Shown one piece after another: positions 16,587-24,984 of a DNA stretch of 42,031 bases; the stretch's first letter is position 1, and each line of letters begins with the position of its first letter. The notes under the pieces are model-generated. The model was not told the DNA's origin. It saw only the letters and a list, made by a program, of their open reading frames with translations, and searched no databases. The translations under genes were made by a program, and so were the position numbers. The stretch spans positions 1 through 42,031 of the forward strand of contig NZ_BLXX01000024.1 in the NCBI RefSeq assembly GCF_014193515.1. Direction: 5' to 3'. The stretch is from Geomonas silvestris. Its GTDB lineage: Bacteria > Desulfobacterota > Desulfuromonadia > Geobacterales > Geobacteraceae.

Positions 16587-17750
16587 TTATACACCAAGGC
16601 CCATCGTTTTCAATTGGGCTCTAACTTGTGCTAAGTCATGCATAAAACCACATTTCGGGCATGGGAACGCGTTCTCTACGGGGAAATTTAGATTGCCTGG
16701 TTTTAGAGGGGTACCAGGTTGGCTAGCTTGTAATTTGGCTTGGGTCCCACACGCGGGGCAAAGCACTTCTATTTCGGCCATCGAACCTTGACCACCAGGG
16801 GGAGCTAACGCCGGAAATACCGGGGCGTTTTTCTGCACAGACCTGACGATTTGACTGGAGGTGGTTTCGAAGATTTTAAAGTGACCCAGTTGGAAAGTCA
16901 TTTGGAGGAGCACATGATATCTCCGGATCGCCTCTGCCAGGGCAGTATTCACGGAGTAATCTGCAATTTCGAGCTTCATTTTCCGTAGGTCTTCTATCTT
17001 CAAAGATCTGCCATGTGTCAGCCACTTGGCATGGTCGCACAGAAGGGCGGCAATGTCCTCAGCTCTTTGTTTCTTATCTTCTTCAGTTACAGGAGCACCT
17101 GTGCTCGAATGGGTGTGCCAGTTTTTGAACTTAAACTTCACGAGCCAGTCTTTTACCAGTGTTTGCGAGAATTGCTGCGCATTTTCGGCACGCTGTAGTT
17201 CTCCTGGTGAGATGCCCTGTAAAAGGGGAATGTAGGCTTGGCTTAAAAAGCCTTTCGCGAGGACCTCATCTTTAATTTTTGTCATCCCATCTAACAACTC
17301 GCCCGCAGAAAACCTTTTCCCCTGCCATTGCATCTGCGCATCAATCGGCCCAAGTGCCGACATTGGCCCCATCAAAATTTCGTCGGCAGCCATTGCTAAG
17401 ATTGTCCCTGCGCTCTTAGCCCACCCTGGAACGATTATTGCGAAATCTGAGTACTTGTTTCGGACGATTCTCACTATATCTTCAACTACTTCAGCGTATC
17501 CACCAGGCGTCTCAACGATAATGTCTATTGCTTTGCCGTTAAGATTCGCCAGTTGGTCCCCAAAAGGCAATAAATCTTCGTACCCGATTTGAGTTGGTTG
17601 GTCAGAGGCATTAATGTCTCCAGCGTAAACCAGAATATCCCTTCCTCCCCGAAGGGCGGAGATCCGTGACAGTTGGAGTTTACGTTCAGCAAGCAACCGT
17701 ATTGGGTCCTGATGTAACTGTGAAGCGAGATACTCTGAAAAAAAGCCCAT
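16587..17750 (-). CDS. SDH-family serine protease (ClpP/SppA fold) with C-terminal zinc ribbon
   Basis: 387 aa from ATG 17750, AAAGGAG upstream. The central domain is the serine dehydrogenase proteinase family (ClpP/crotonase-like fold): ETPGGYAE at about residues 80–87 gives the oxyanion strand, and PGWAKSAGTILAMAADEI contains the predicted nucleophile S113; MGPMSALGPIDAQ follows, as in the family. No signal peptide or membrane segment is obvious. The C-terminus has C331/C334 (CPACG) and C364/C367 (CPKCG), a zinc ribbon. It stands alone between primase and the small genes, which suggests a cargo role such as host take-over or defence; that is inference. It is not a standard phage prohead protease. 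Confidence 0.85.
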   Translation of the reverse strand: MGFFSEYLASQLHQDPIRLLAERKLQLSRISALRGGRDILVYAGDINASDQPTQIGYEDLLPFGDQLANLNGKAIDIIVETPGGYAEVVEDIVRIVRNKYSDFAIIVPGWAKSAGTILAMAADEILMGPMSALGPIDAQMQWQGKRFSAGELLDGMTKIKDEVLAKGFLSQAYIPLLQGISPGELQRAENAQQFSQTLVKDWLVKFKFKNWHTHSSTGAPVTEEDKKQRAEDIAALLCDHAKWLTHGRSLKIEDLRKMKLEIADYSVNTALAEAIRRYHVLLQMTFQLGHFKIFETTSSQIVRSVQKNAPVFPALAPPGGQGSMAEIEVLCPACGTQAKLQASQPGTPLKPGNLNFPVENAFPCPKCGFMHDLAQVRAQLKTMGLGV

Positions 17751-17932
17751 CGGGTGGTCTCCTTTGGCTTCGACTGGTAACGGCTATCTTTCGCCGCAAC
17801 AATTTACACGCATTAGAGACACAATGCATCAATTTTAATGTAATTAATGTTCATGTAGACCTTCCCGTGCGATAGGCCCCAAGAGATCCTGTCTCACTTT
17901 TGTCCCACCCCCCCTATTACTAATGACAGAAA

Positions 17933-19357
17933 TTAATGCGGTGTTCGTTCCGCACCCGGAACTAGCTGCCAAGCAGCGAGGTGAACCATCTCCCAAGTCC
18001 GTAAAGCCTCCCGGAATCGGACGGCATCCGCTGCCGCAAACGCCTCTTCTACCTCCTGGCACAAAGCCTTTATGCGTCGAATTTCGACAGGACGATGAAC
18101 CCCAAGCCAATCAAACGCTCCGGCAGGGCAGGCTGAGCTTATTCTGCGGGTGGCCGCCCGTATCTCACCATGAGCAATGTCGGAGTCGAAAACTAGCGCC
18201 GAATGTTTTTCACAAACTCGCTGCGCTGGATGTAGAGAGATCGGGAGAGCGTCAAGCACCCAAGCACGAATATCAATACCCGCCTTGAATGCTTCCCCGG
18301 GGTCTTTTCCCATCGGCACCGGCCAGCGCAGAGAGTTCTGGAAGTGCTGTTTCCACCACAGCGAATGAATCGGCCCACCGCCTTTTACTCTTTGGCTCGT
18401 GAGATCAGTAGATATCGGGTCGGAATCCAGAGAGACCAATATCAAAGCTGCTTGAGACAGCACTGGAAAAATCACTGTATCCGGTCTCACACCGCAGGTC
18501 GTCAATGGGATTGCTCCCACAACATCACCCGCTAGGTGGTCAACCAGCAGAGCATCAAGGTCACTTTCAAGCACCATCTGAGCTCGCGCGCGATCGTTCA
18601 AGCTACGGAGGGAGTTTCCGCCGCCTTCTATTGCGATGTACTTCGGATCGTTTTTATCACGGAGGTCTTCTGGGGGGCGACGAATCCTTATCCTGTTGAT
18701 AGAGCCGTCGGGCATGATTGATGGAATAACATAGCCGCGAGGAATCCACAGCTTTGTAGGCTTGCCAGTTTTTCCGTCAAGCCTCTCCTCGAGCCCCCAA
18801 CTTGACCGAGGGCGGAAAATGCAGGACATGCCGCGCTCTCCATCTAACCAACCAAGTCTATACTTGTGCACTGCCTCCTGGTCAAGCCCTCGCTCTGCCA
18901 GGGATGCAAGTGCTTCCTGGTTTTCAACTAAACGGCTATGAGCAGATACTACCAGGTCGAGAGCTGAGCGCTGCCAGCGCTCTTCGGGCGTGCGGGGATC
19001 TGCAGGAGCAAATCTATCACGTTCAGAATGGATGGCCGAAACAGATGAACTATGAGTCCTGCGTATGCCATCCTGCTTCCGACATTTTTCATAGCAAGGG
19101 CAGGAGGCGTTTTCACATTTCAGGTCCAAGCGTTTGTGGGCTTCCTTACACCCAATTCCTTCAAGGTGCCGGAGGAGTCGGACGGTATTGCCTCCCCATC
19201 CACAGGAAAAGCATTTCCCGGTATCGCTGCCTAGCTTGGTAACGAATCTATTGGTGTCGCTAGAGCCTCCACAGATAGGGCAGGGACCAACATATCGTGA
19301 ACCTACTTTCCGATAAGGCCCAATGTTCTTTTCTCGCAGGAGATCAAAAAGGGTCAC
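17933..19357 (-). CDS. DNA primase, zinc ribbon plus Toprim
   Basis: 474 aa from GTG 19357 (GAGG upstream). Zinc ribbon: C26 and C29 (CPICGG), C49 and C52 (CFSCGWGG). A second cysteine cluster, C81, C86, C88 and C92, is unusual. The Toprim core has E264 in ESDLDALL and D311/D313 in SLDSDP. So it should synthesise RNA primers for element replication. It lies downstream of the helicase gene, separated by the iteron-like region. The last 100 residues match no domain I know. Confidence 0.85.
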   Translation of the reverse strand: MTLFDLLREKNIGPYRKVGSRYVGPCPICGGSSDTNRFVTKLGSDTGKCFSCGWGGNTVRLLRHLEGIGCKEAHKRLDLKCENASCPCYEKCRKQDGIRRTHSSSVSAIHSERDRFAPADPRTPEERWQRSALDLVVSAHSRLVENQEALASLAERGLDQEAVHKYRLGWLDGERGMSCIFRPRSSWGLEERLDGKTGKPTKLWIPRGYVIPSIMPDGSINRIRIRRPPEDLRDKNDPKYIAIEGGGNSLRSLNDRARAQMVLESDLDALLVDHLAGDVVGAIPLTTCGVRPDTVIFPVLSQAALILVSLDSDPISTDLTSQRVKGGGPIHSLWWKQHFQNSLRWPVPMGKDPGEAFKAGIDIRAWVLDALPISLHPAQRVCEKHSALVFDSDIAHGEIRAATRRISSACPAGAFDWLGVHRPVEIRRIKALCQEVEEAFAAADAVRFREALRTWEMVHLAAWQLVPGAERTPH

Positions 19358-19378
19358 AGCAGCCTCAATAAATACTAT

Positions 19379-19667
19379 CGTTCCATCGTTCCGTACCGTT
19401 CCATAATCGTTCCATTACCTAAAGTGCTAATTTTATAGATTGAAAATCTTTTTATGGAATGATGGAACGATTATCTAATGATATTATGGATAAAGAGTAG
19501 AGTTGTTAATTTAAGCTTTGTTTGTTTTTTTGCGTGAACATTTCCGCACGTGCGTGCGTACAAAATAATCGTTCCATCGTTCCGTAAACTGAATTTAGGC
19601 CGTCACTCCAGCTGTTTGCACGCGGAACGATGTAAAAAATATCCTTCCGTAATCGTTCCATCGTTCC
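19379..19667. repeat. Iteron-like array of CGTTCC / TCGTTCCATCGTTCCG, candidate replication origin
   Basis: CGTTCC starts at 19379, 19387, 19397, 19408, 19570, 19578, 19654 and 19662; its complement GGAACG is at 19464 and 19624. Pairs spaced 8 bases (ATCGTTCCATCGTTCCG) occur three times. Between the clusters the DNA is strongly A/T-rich (19430–19560). This 350-base region has no gene and lies exactly between helicase and primase, as expected for an origin bound by a P4-like initiator. A palindromic CGCACGTGCGTGCG patch is at 19546–19558. Confidence 0.7.
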
Positions 19668-19709
19668 GCCCGCCCCCTCCCCGATAGGCCATCAGACACA
19701 AATGCGAGA

Positions 19710-21554
19710 TCATTCCGAGAAGGCATACTCATCTTTGATTCTGAGCCCAAAATAGCGGCGACCGTTGCTACTGTCGCAGGAAAGACAAAGCACCTCCTTC
19801 AGATAGTGGCCAAAAGCCTTCTTGCTATGGGGTTTGGCTCTTCCGCCTCCGTTATACTCCTCCCACCATTTAAGGAAATGACCGTAAAGCTGTTTGAAGG
19901 TCACCCAGTGGTCATTGTCGTCAGTCCGATTTATGCACTCATCGAAGAACTGCCCTAGTGTGTCCTCCTCGCGGACCCGCTCATGCAGAGTGTCGCGCAG
20001 CTTGTCCGGCAGTTGGAGACCATCCCTTTGCCACAATAGACACCAACGGACGAGCGCCTGGAGAATCCCAGGGTACTCTTTACGAAGTTTCTCCATGAGC
20101 CCCTTGTCCTTCAATCGGTACAGGTTTGCACGCGCGGGGTCGTCTTTCCGCTCCTGATCTGGGGCGTCCACGTAACGAAGCGGATATTCAATCATGGCTA
20201 GCCGCTGGCGCATGGCGAAATCCTTGGTGAGCCCCCAAGGTGGATCGTTGGTGTACAGATAAATGCTGTGAGTTGGGGTGTAGCCCCACTCATACTTGTC
20301 AAAGGGTGCCCGGACAGTAAGGGAGTCGCCTCCGGTCAAGCGTTTCACCATCGCGGTAGAAATTTTGCGCCCCTCGTCGGTCTCAGAGGCAATCACAAAA
20401 CGTCGACCATACAACGAAACAAGGTCAGCGGAAGGCCCTACCGAGCTTCTAGAGTTCTTTTGTTCCAGGAGCATCTCCGGTTGGATCGCCCAGGCCAGTT
20501 CCCCCAGTATCTGCTTGATAACCTCGAACATAGTACCTTTACCGTTACGACCAGCCCCGATGAATACGGGGAACCAATGTTCTGTGGTAAGGCCTGTAAT
20601 CCCATAGCCGAGGATCCGCTGAACAAATGAGATGACCTCAGGATCTTCTTGGTGGATCTCTCCGAAGAAGTGGTCCCAGGTCGGACAAGGGGACTTATTA
20701 CCGTTCTTGAGGAAATCAGGAGCGTAGTTGTATTCAAACGGAACTGCCCGTAAGAGGTAGTCCTGCGGTTTGCCCTTGTAGAGCATCCCCGTCTGGAGAT
20801 CGATCACCCCATTGAGGCAAGGCAAGAGCCAAGGTTTCTGATCAAATTCGTGCCCGATCACGGCCAGCGAATCTCTAGGACCAATCCTATGCGCGTGCGT
20901 AAGGGTCCTCTCAATACCACTAGCAGAACGGAGCCTGTCAACCCTTGACTCGAGCTCCTTTTTCTCCGCCTTCAACTTGGCGTATGCACCCTTCAGACTC
21001 AGCACTTCTGCTTCTGCGGCTAAACCTTCTGCATCGGCTTCCGCCTTAAGGATCTCGGAGGATAGTTCCAATTCCTTGTTTTCAGACTTAAGAGCAGCTA
21101 TCTTGTTGCGCTCAGCCACTTTTGCCTTTTTGTTGGCTTGCGAGACTCGGAGGTTAGCCTCCGTGAGGTTGTTGTATGCCTCCTCGAGTGCCGGCACCAG
21201 TTTCTGTGCCTCCTGGTCATAAAGCACTGCGACCTCTTCTACGGCATTGTGCGCCAGGTAGCGCTTATCCAGCTCCCAATGCACACCATTGAAGACGTAC
21301 CACACGCCACGATCTTTGGTGGCATCGCGCTCTTTGAGGTTACATACGTACTTCCCTCGATGGAGCGTAGCGTACAGCACACCGTCCCCCCGCTCGTTGT
21401 TACCCAGGCAGTCCCTGATAAACTGGGGGGTGATTAGAGGTGCAGGAACATCCTCAGACTTATCCAGGTCAGCAAGGGAATCGTTCTCAAGGCGGATCCG
21501 GTCCTCTACAAGAGACCGGTCATAGAAAGGGTCCTGCCCAATGGAACCGCTCAT
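19710..21554 (-). CDS. D5/P4-type superfamily-3 helicase (replication initiator)
   Basis: 614 aa. C-terminal SF3 AAA+ domain: Walker A GAGRNGKGT at residues 333–341, Walker B-like RRFVIASETDEG at 384–395, and IYLYTNDPPW (431–440) as the sensor-1 region with its Asn. The D5_N part precedes it (GVIDLQTGMLYKGKPQDYLL). Residues about 113–210 form a long Glu/Lys/Ala-rich coiled coil inserted between the N-terminal region and D5_N, which is unusual. It probably opens the iteron array immediately downstream and works with the primase. The ATG overlaps the stop of the preceding gene (ATGA). Confidence 0.9.
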   Translation of the reverse strand: MSGSIGQDPFYDRSLVEDRIRLENDSLADLDKSEDVPAPLITPQFIRDCLGNNERGDGVLYATLHRGKYVCNLKERDATKDRGVWYVFNGVHWELDKRYLAHNAVEEVAVLYDQEAQKLVPALEEAYNNLTEANLRVSQANKKAKVAERNKIAALKSENKELELSSEILKAEADAEGLAAEAEVLSLKGAYAKLKAEKKELESRVDRLRSASGIERTLTHAHRIGPRDSLAVIGHEFDQKPWLLPCLNGVIDLQTGMLYKGKPQDYLLRAVPFEYNYAPDFLKNGNKSPCPTWDHFFGEIHQEDPEVISFVQRILGYGITGLTTEHWFPVFIGAGRNGKGTMFEVIKQILGELAWAIQPEMLLEQKNSRSSVGPSADLVSLYGRRFVIASETDEGRKISTAMVKRLTGGDSLTVRAPFDKYEWGYTPTHSIYLYTNDPPWGLTKDFAMRQRLAMIEYPLRYVDAPDQERKDDPARANLYRLKDKGLMEKLRKEYPGILQALVRWCLLWQRDGLQLPDKLRDTLHERVREEDTLGQFFDECINRTDDNDHWVTFKQLYGHFLKWWEEYNGGGRAKPHSKKAFGHYLKEVLCLSCDSSNGRRYFGLRIKDEYAFSE

Positions 21555-21958
21555 AGGGGAAGGTCCCCCCCGTTACAACTCAAGTGTTTTGCCTTCTGCG
21601 CCCACAGATAAGCGGCAGCAGTAGAAATCCCAAGTTGTCGAGCTACTTTCCGAGGTGATACTTCACAGCCAACCATAAATAGAAGAAGGTAGAGGGCCCG
21701 GAACTCTATTCCTAGCCCATTCAGGACAGTGCCCGTGACTGCTGAAAATGACCGGGTGCAGTTACAACATTGAACGCGTCCCATAGCCCAGAATGTCTCA
21801 AGCCTCTTGGTGCTTACAACAGGCTGACCACATTGGGGACAGATTGCACCATCTGGGTGAAGTTTGCGAAGGAACCAGGCGCGACAGGCACCTTCATTGA
21901 GGTGGTCGACGGTAAATTCGTCGAGCAATTCCAAAACTAAGCTTCGAACTGTTACCAT
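21551..21958 (-). CDS. Zinc-ribbon plus helix-turn-helix protein (transposase-N-like regulator)
   Basis: 135 aa. A four-cysteine ribbon (CPQCGQP near residue 40, CCNC near 73) is followed by VSPRKVARQLGISTAAAYLWAQKAK, a clear helix-turn-helix. The arrangement resembles the N-terminus of IS1595/ISXO2-type transposases, but the DDE catalytic part is absent and the gene ends cleanly, overlapping the helicase start by 4 bases. I take it as a regulator or initiator partner; P4-like elements use small zinc-finger activators in a comparable place. Confidence 0.7.
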   Translation of the reverse strand: MVTVRSLVLELLDEFTVDHLNEGACRAWFLRKLHPDGAICPQCGQPVVSTKRLETFWAMGRVQCCNCTRSFSAVTGTVLNGLGIEFRALYLLLFMVGCEVSPRKVARQLGISTAAAYLWAQKAKHLSCNGGDLPL

Positions 21959-22314
21959 GTAAAATAACCTCAGGATCTAAGTAGGTAATTCCAGTACCGA
22001 AAACTCCATTATTCCAGCACATTCACAAATTTTATGCGGACACAAACACCGGGGGTACAATTACCCGCAAGGCTCAAGGTCGCTGGAAGGACCCGCGGCA
22101 TGACCTATGACCCTTCTTCCCCTGATCTTTTCCCGCAGACGTCAGACCCAGTTCCCTGTGGCAAGCCACACTTGGCGCCAGGGCCCCGTCATTGTGTTTC
22201 TGTTCAGCCGTCAACAGCACCTGTAATACATCCACAGTCCCCCTCCAGGATATATAATCAATCTGCCCCTCCCAACAGCGAAGGGGGAAGGGGGGAGAAA
22301 CCCTCCCCGGGCAG
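21959..22314. other. Intergenic region without a supportable gene
   Basis: 356 bases between the Zn-ribbon gene and the 57-aa gene. It probably contains the leftward promoter of the replication genes, but I cannot define it. A plus-strand open frame through here lacks a ribosome binding site and is antisense to two well-supported genes. The right end contains the hairpin listed separately. Confidence 0.4.
22292..22308 (-). terminator. Possible terminator after the tape-measure gene cluster
   Basis: GGGGAG (22292–22297) pairs with CTCCCC (22303–22308) around AAACC, 6 bases after the stop of the 57-aa gene on the minus strand. Only a C/T-rich tail follows, so termination is uncertain. Confidence 0.35.
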
Positions 22315-22488
22315 TCAAGTTTTGCGCTTTGCCCGGCTTTTGCGGAAGACTTTGAATGATACCTCTGCAATCAGACGTTCTTGCGCCGCTGGAGTAAGCG
22401 CATTGAATCTTGAGGCAAAGGTATTAAACGCGTCCAAGGCGCCTTGGTACTTGAACTGGGCCATTATGGAGTCATGCTCTTTACTCAA
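22315..22488 (-). CDS. Small protein of unknown function (TTG start)
   Basis: 57 aa from TTG 22488, with AGGAGCT seven bases upstream; an internal ATG at 22464 has no good site. MSKEHDSIMAQFKYQGALDA, then ALTPAAQERLIAEVSF and a very basic end (RKSRAKRKT). It starts 22 bases after the stop of the 114-aa gene. Unknown family. Confidence 0.55.
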   Translation of the reverse strand: MSKEHDSIMAQFKYQGALDAFNTFASRFNALTPAAQERLIAEVSFKVFRKSRAKRKT

Positions 22489-22510
22489 AGGGAAGCTCCT
22501 AAATCTGCTG

Positions 22511-22855
22511 TTAACCCCTGAGAAGATCGAGTACTTCCAGCTTAAGCTGAATCGCCTCACCAACGGCTTCCCTAAGAGGCTGGACCACCAAGTTCAGATG
22601 CCTACTGAACTCGTCAGACAGAATTTGGACCTGCGCTTCGGTAAGAAAGCCAAATAAGCTACTGTCGAGCTCGACATTAAAAACGGCATCTTTTGCTAGG
22701 TACCTATCATATATGGCCATGACTTCAGATGCCTTGAGACAAATGGTTTCAGGGGCGTGGCCATTACGGCTCAGTCGTGATTCTATTGCAGACCTTAACC
22801 CAGTTCTTGCTGTTGCAGCATCTCGCCTTTCTTGAAAGCTGATTACCGTTCCCAT
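22511..22855 (-). CDS. Unknown element protein, possibly tail-associated
   Basis: 114 aa from ATG 22855; an in-frame ATG at 22864 directly abuts the GGAGGG site, so the second start, 9 bases from it, is better placed. The sequence is helical (MGTVISFQERRDAATARTG; SRHLNLVVQPLREAVGEAIQ). It follows the tape-measure gene, where phages keep small tail genes, but no family is recognised. Confidence 0.6.
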   Translation of the reverse strand: MGTVISFQERRDAATARTGLRSAIESRLSRNGHAPETICLKASEVMAIYDRYLAKDAVFNVELDSSLFGFLTEAQVQILSDEFSRHLNLVVQPLREAVGEAIQLKLEVLDLLRG

Positions 22856-22881
22856 GTTCTGCATCCCTCCGTGTTAAGTGA

Positions 22882-23010
22882 CTACATGTTGAGTGTGACG
22901 CCTCTTGATCCTGCCTGGCTAATTATTGGGGCCAACTCTTCCTCAAACCACTTCTCGAGCACCTCTTTATTGCCATAGACGCTCGCAATATTGATAGTCA
23001 CGGTGCCTTG
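22882..23010 (-). other. C-terminal continuation of the tape-measure protein beyond an in-frame TAG
   Basis: After TAG (23011–23013) the same frame continues for 42 codons to a second TAG at 22882–22884. It reads QGTVTINIASVYGNKEVLEK, then WFEEELAPIISQ, a pattern seen at the very end of many tape-measure proteins. The first stop most simply arose from CAG or another sense codon; readthrough is possible. An internal GTG without a good ribosome binding site makes an independent gene unlikely. Confidence 0.65.
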
Positions 23011-24957
23011 CTAAGAGGTCTGCCCCGCTGACTGTTGGGTAACCACGTTTGAAGATGGGTTGGTATTATAAGAACCACCCCCAGAGCCGCCTCCAGATCC
23101 CCCCATGCCCATTACGCCTTCAACTAAGCCCGTGGCTGCAATCAACCCCATGTTGATCATGCCCCAGGTATTAATCGCTGTAGCGGCCGGGGGGCCGGCA
23201 ATGGGACCGAGTTCAGCCATGGCCCTCATTTCTGCAGCCTTGGTCGATACCCACGTCTCGCCAATGGCTAGGCCCTTTTGAAGCCCCAGGCTTGCCAAAG
23301 CCGCAACCTTCGATTTCCCTGCAAACATGTTGATCAGGCCAATGCCCTGCTGGAATGCAGCGCCCTGCAAAGCGCCAAGCTCCTTATTCTGCTGACTTTC
23401 TATTTGCTTTCGCTTCTGGGAGTACAGCTCCTGAATGGTGGCTTTGCGCTTTTCGTACTCCTCGAAGGAATTGGTCATCATAGCCCAGTTGCGGATAGCT
23501 GCCTCGCGTTCCTCATCGAGGCGTTGCAGCTCGGAGTTGCCACCCTCGGTTTGCAATCTAAAGCGAGACTCGGCCTTTTGCGCATTTTGATCAGAGGTCT
23601 GGTTGGCAGCCGCCCAGGTGGAACGCATCGATGTTTGGTCGAAAGCTGCCTGCTGACTATCAGACATGCGCCCGATGGCGTTTAAGTAGCCGTCGGATTT
23701 CATCAGGCCATTCTCGACCTCGTCAAGGCGCATCTCGCCTTCAATTTTGGCCAGCTCGGCCTGCGCCTGTTCCAACTCCTTATTGCGCTGGGTCAGCCAG
23801 TCAAGCTCCTCCTTCTCGTCTTCCTGCCGGCGCCGCCAGTTCATGAAACCGGGGGCATCCACGGTGTAGTTTTTCTTTTCAGTGGAGGTGGTGGTGCCAG
23901 GGTCTCCTCCGCCACCAGGATTTAAAACAGAGACCCGATTCCCTTTGGAATCAAGACCAACCTCACTATAAGCGAGGGTTTGAAGCGAATTCTCTTGCGA
24001 CTGCGCTCGCCCTTCAAGATCCGCGGCAATACCTTGCCACCACCTTCCCCCCTGGGTGAATTTCCCACCGACGGTCAGAGACATGGCAGTAGCTAGACTC
24101 GCCCCAAAACGATCTAGAGACGCACCCGAAAGTCGAACGATCGCTTCAACGTCGTGCATTAAGAGAACAAAGGGATGGACGCCTTTTACAGCCACATTGC
24201 CAAACTGGGCACCAAGCCGCACCAGTTCCGGAAGCAGTTCATTCCCAATCTGTACTGCAAGACTGGTTGACACCAGCTTTAGCTCGTTCATGTGACGCTT
24301 GTACTCTTTGACCTGGAGCTGGCCATCACCGCCTACGACAAGGTGCAACTGCTCGGCGCGCTCTTTTGCCGCAATAAGTTCCGCAGCGGTCAGCCTGAGG
24401 GTTTGCTGCGCCTCGGCCCAACCCTTGCCGTAGACTTTTTGGCCGGCAATGTTGCGCTCCAGGGCGCTGTGCATGGAGCCCAGTCTGCCGTTAACATCAC
24501 CCATGATTTCGATTGAGGAGCGCAGCTGGCCGTTGCTGTCGGTGATACTGACGCCAAGGTCTTTGATTGCCTCACCGCCGTCCTTTCCTATGCTCTTGGC
24601 CAGGCGGAGCGCCGCACCGGTTACTACGTCTGAATCGATACCAAGGGTGCGCAGCGCTACGTTGAGCTCCGAGGACTGCTGAGCGGTAGTGCCCAAAACC
24701 CGCGAAAGCTTGGTGACCTCTCCGATCCATCCGGTTGTCTCAGAGATGATTCCCTTGAAGACCCCGCCGGCCAAAATTCCGGTGAGTACGCCGGTAAGAG
24801 ACGTCAGCTTAACGATGCCGCCACCGAGCTCGTTGAAACTGCTGGACATGGCAGACACTGAGTCCTTGGTCATGCTGCGGCCGTCCTGCAGGGTCTTGGC
24901 CAGACCGTCCAGCTTGGCATCAATGGAAAACAGAACTTTCTTTTCGGCGTCGGCCAT
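23011..24957 (-). CDS. Phage tape-measure-like protein, truncated by a TAG
   Basis: 648 aa from ATG 24957 (AGGAGG eight bases upstream; an in-frame GTG at 24963 is only two bases from it). N-terminal VLFSIDAKLDGLAKTLQDGR and SSFNELGGGIVKLTSLTGVLTG, a hydrophobic stretch, then long helical and coiled-coil parts (RRRQEDEKEELDWL; LEQAQAELAKIEGEM), a Gln/Ala-rich middle and a Gly/Ser-rich end (GGSGGGSGGGS) are typical of tape measures that fix tail length. It is shorter than most. The last 42 residues of the family are behind a stop codon. No tail tube or baseplate gene is nearby. Confidence 0.82.
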   Translation of the reverse strand: MADAEKKVLFSIDAKLDGLAKTLQDGRSMTKDSVSAMSSSFNELGGGIVKLTSLTGVLTGILAGGVFKGIISETTGWIGEVTKLSRVLGTTAQQSSELNVALRTLGIDSDVVTGAALRLAKSIGKDGGEAIKDLGVSITDSNGQLRSSIEIMGDVNGRLGSMHSALERNIAGQKVYGKGWAEAQQTLRLTAAELIAAKERAEQLHLVVGGDGQLQVKEYKRHMNELKLVSTSLAVQIGNELLPELVRLGAQFGNVAVKGVHPFVLLMHDVEAIVRLSGASLDRFGASLATAMSLTVGGKFTQGGRWWQGIAADLEGRAQSQENSLQTLAYSEVGLDSKGNRVSVLNPGGGGDPGTTTSTEKKNYTVDAPGFMNWRRRQEDEKEELDWLTQRNKELEQAQAELAKIEGEMRLDEVENGLMKSDGYLNAIGRMSDSQQAAFDQTSMRSTWAAANQTSDQNAQKAESRFRLQTEGGNSELQRLDEEREAAIRNWAMMTNSFEEYEKRKATIQELYSQKRKQIESQQNKELGALQGAAFQQGIGLINMFAGKSKVAALASLGLQKGLAIGETWVSTKAAEMRAMAELGPIAGPPAATAINTWGMINMGLIAATGLVEGVMGMGGSGGGSGGGSYNTNPSSNVVTQQSAGQTS

Positions 24958-24984
24958 AATCACGTCCTCCTGATGTTATGTCTG

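Noticed and set aside
18802..19242. 146-codon plus-strand open frame
   Set aside because: Antisense to the zinc-ribbon part of the primase.
19379..19667. CRISPR array
   Set aside because: Repeats are only 6–16 bases, irregularly spaced and in both orientations; no cas genes.
21551..21958. Insertion sequence
   Set aside because: No catalytic transposase domain, no terminal inverted repeats, and tight overlap with the helicase gene.
22034..22657. 207-codon plus-strand open frame
   Set aside because: No ribosome binding site; antisense to the 57-aa and 114-aa genes, which have good ones; the N-terminal half looks non-coding.
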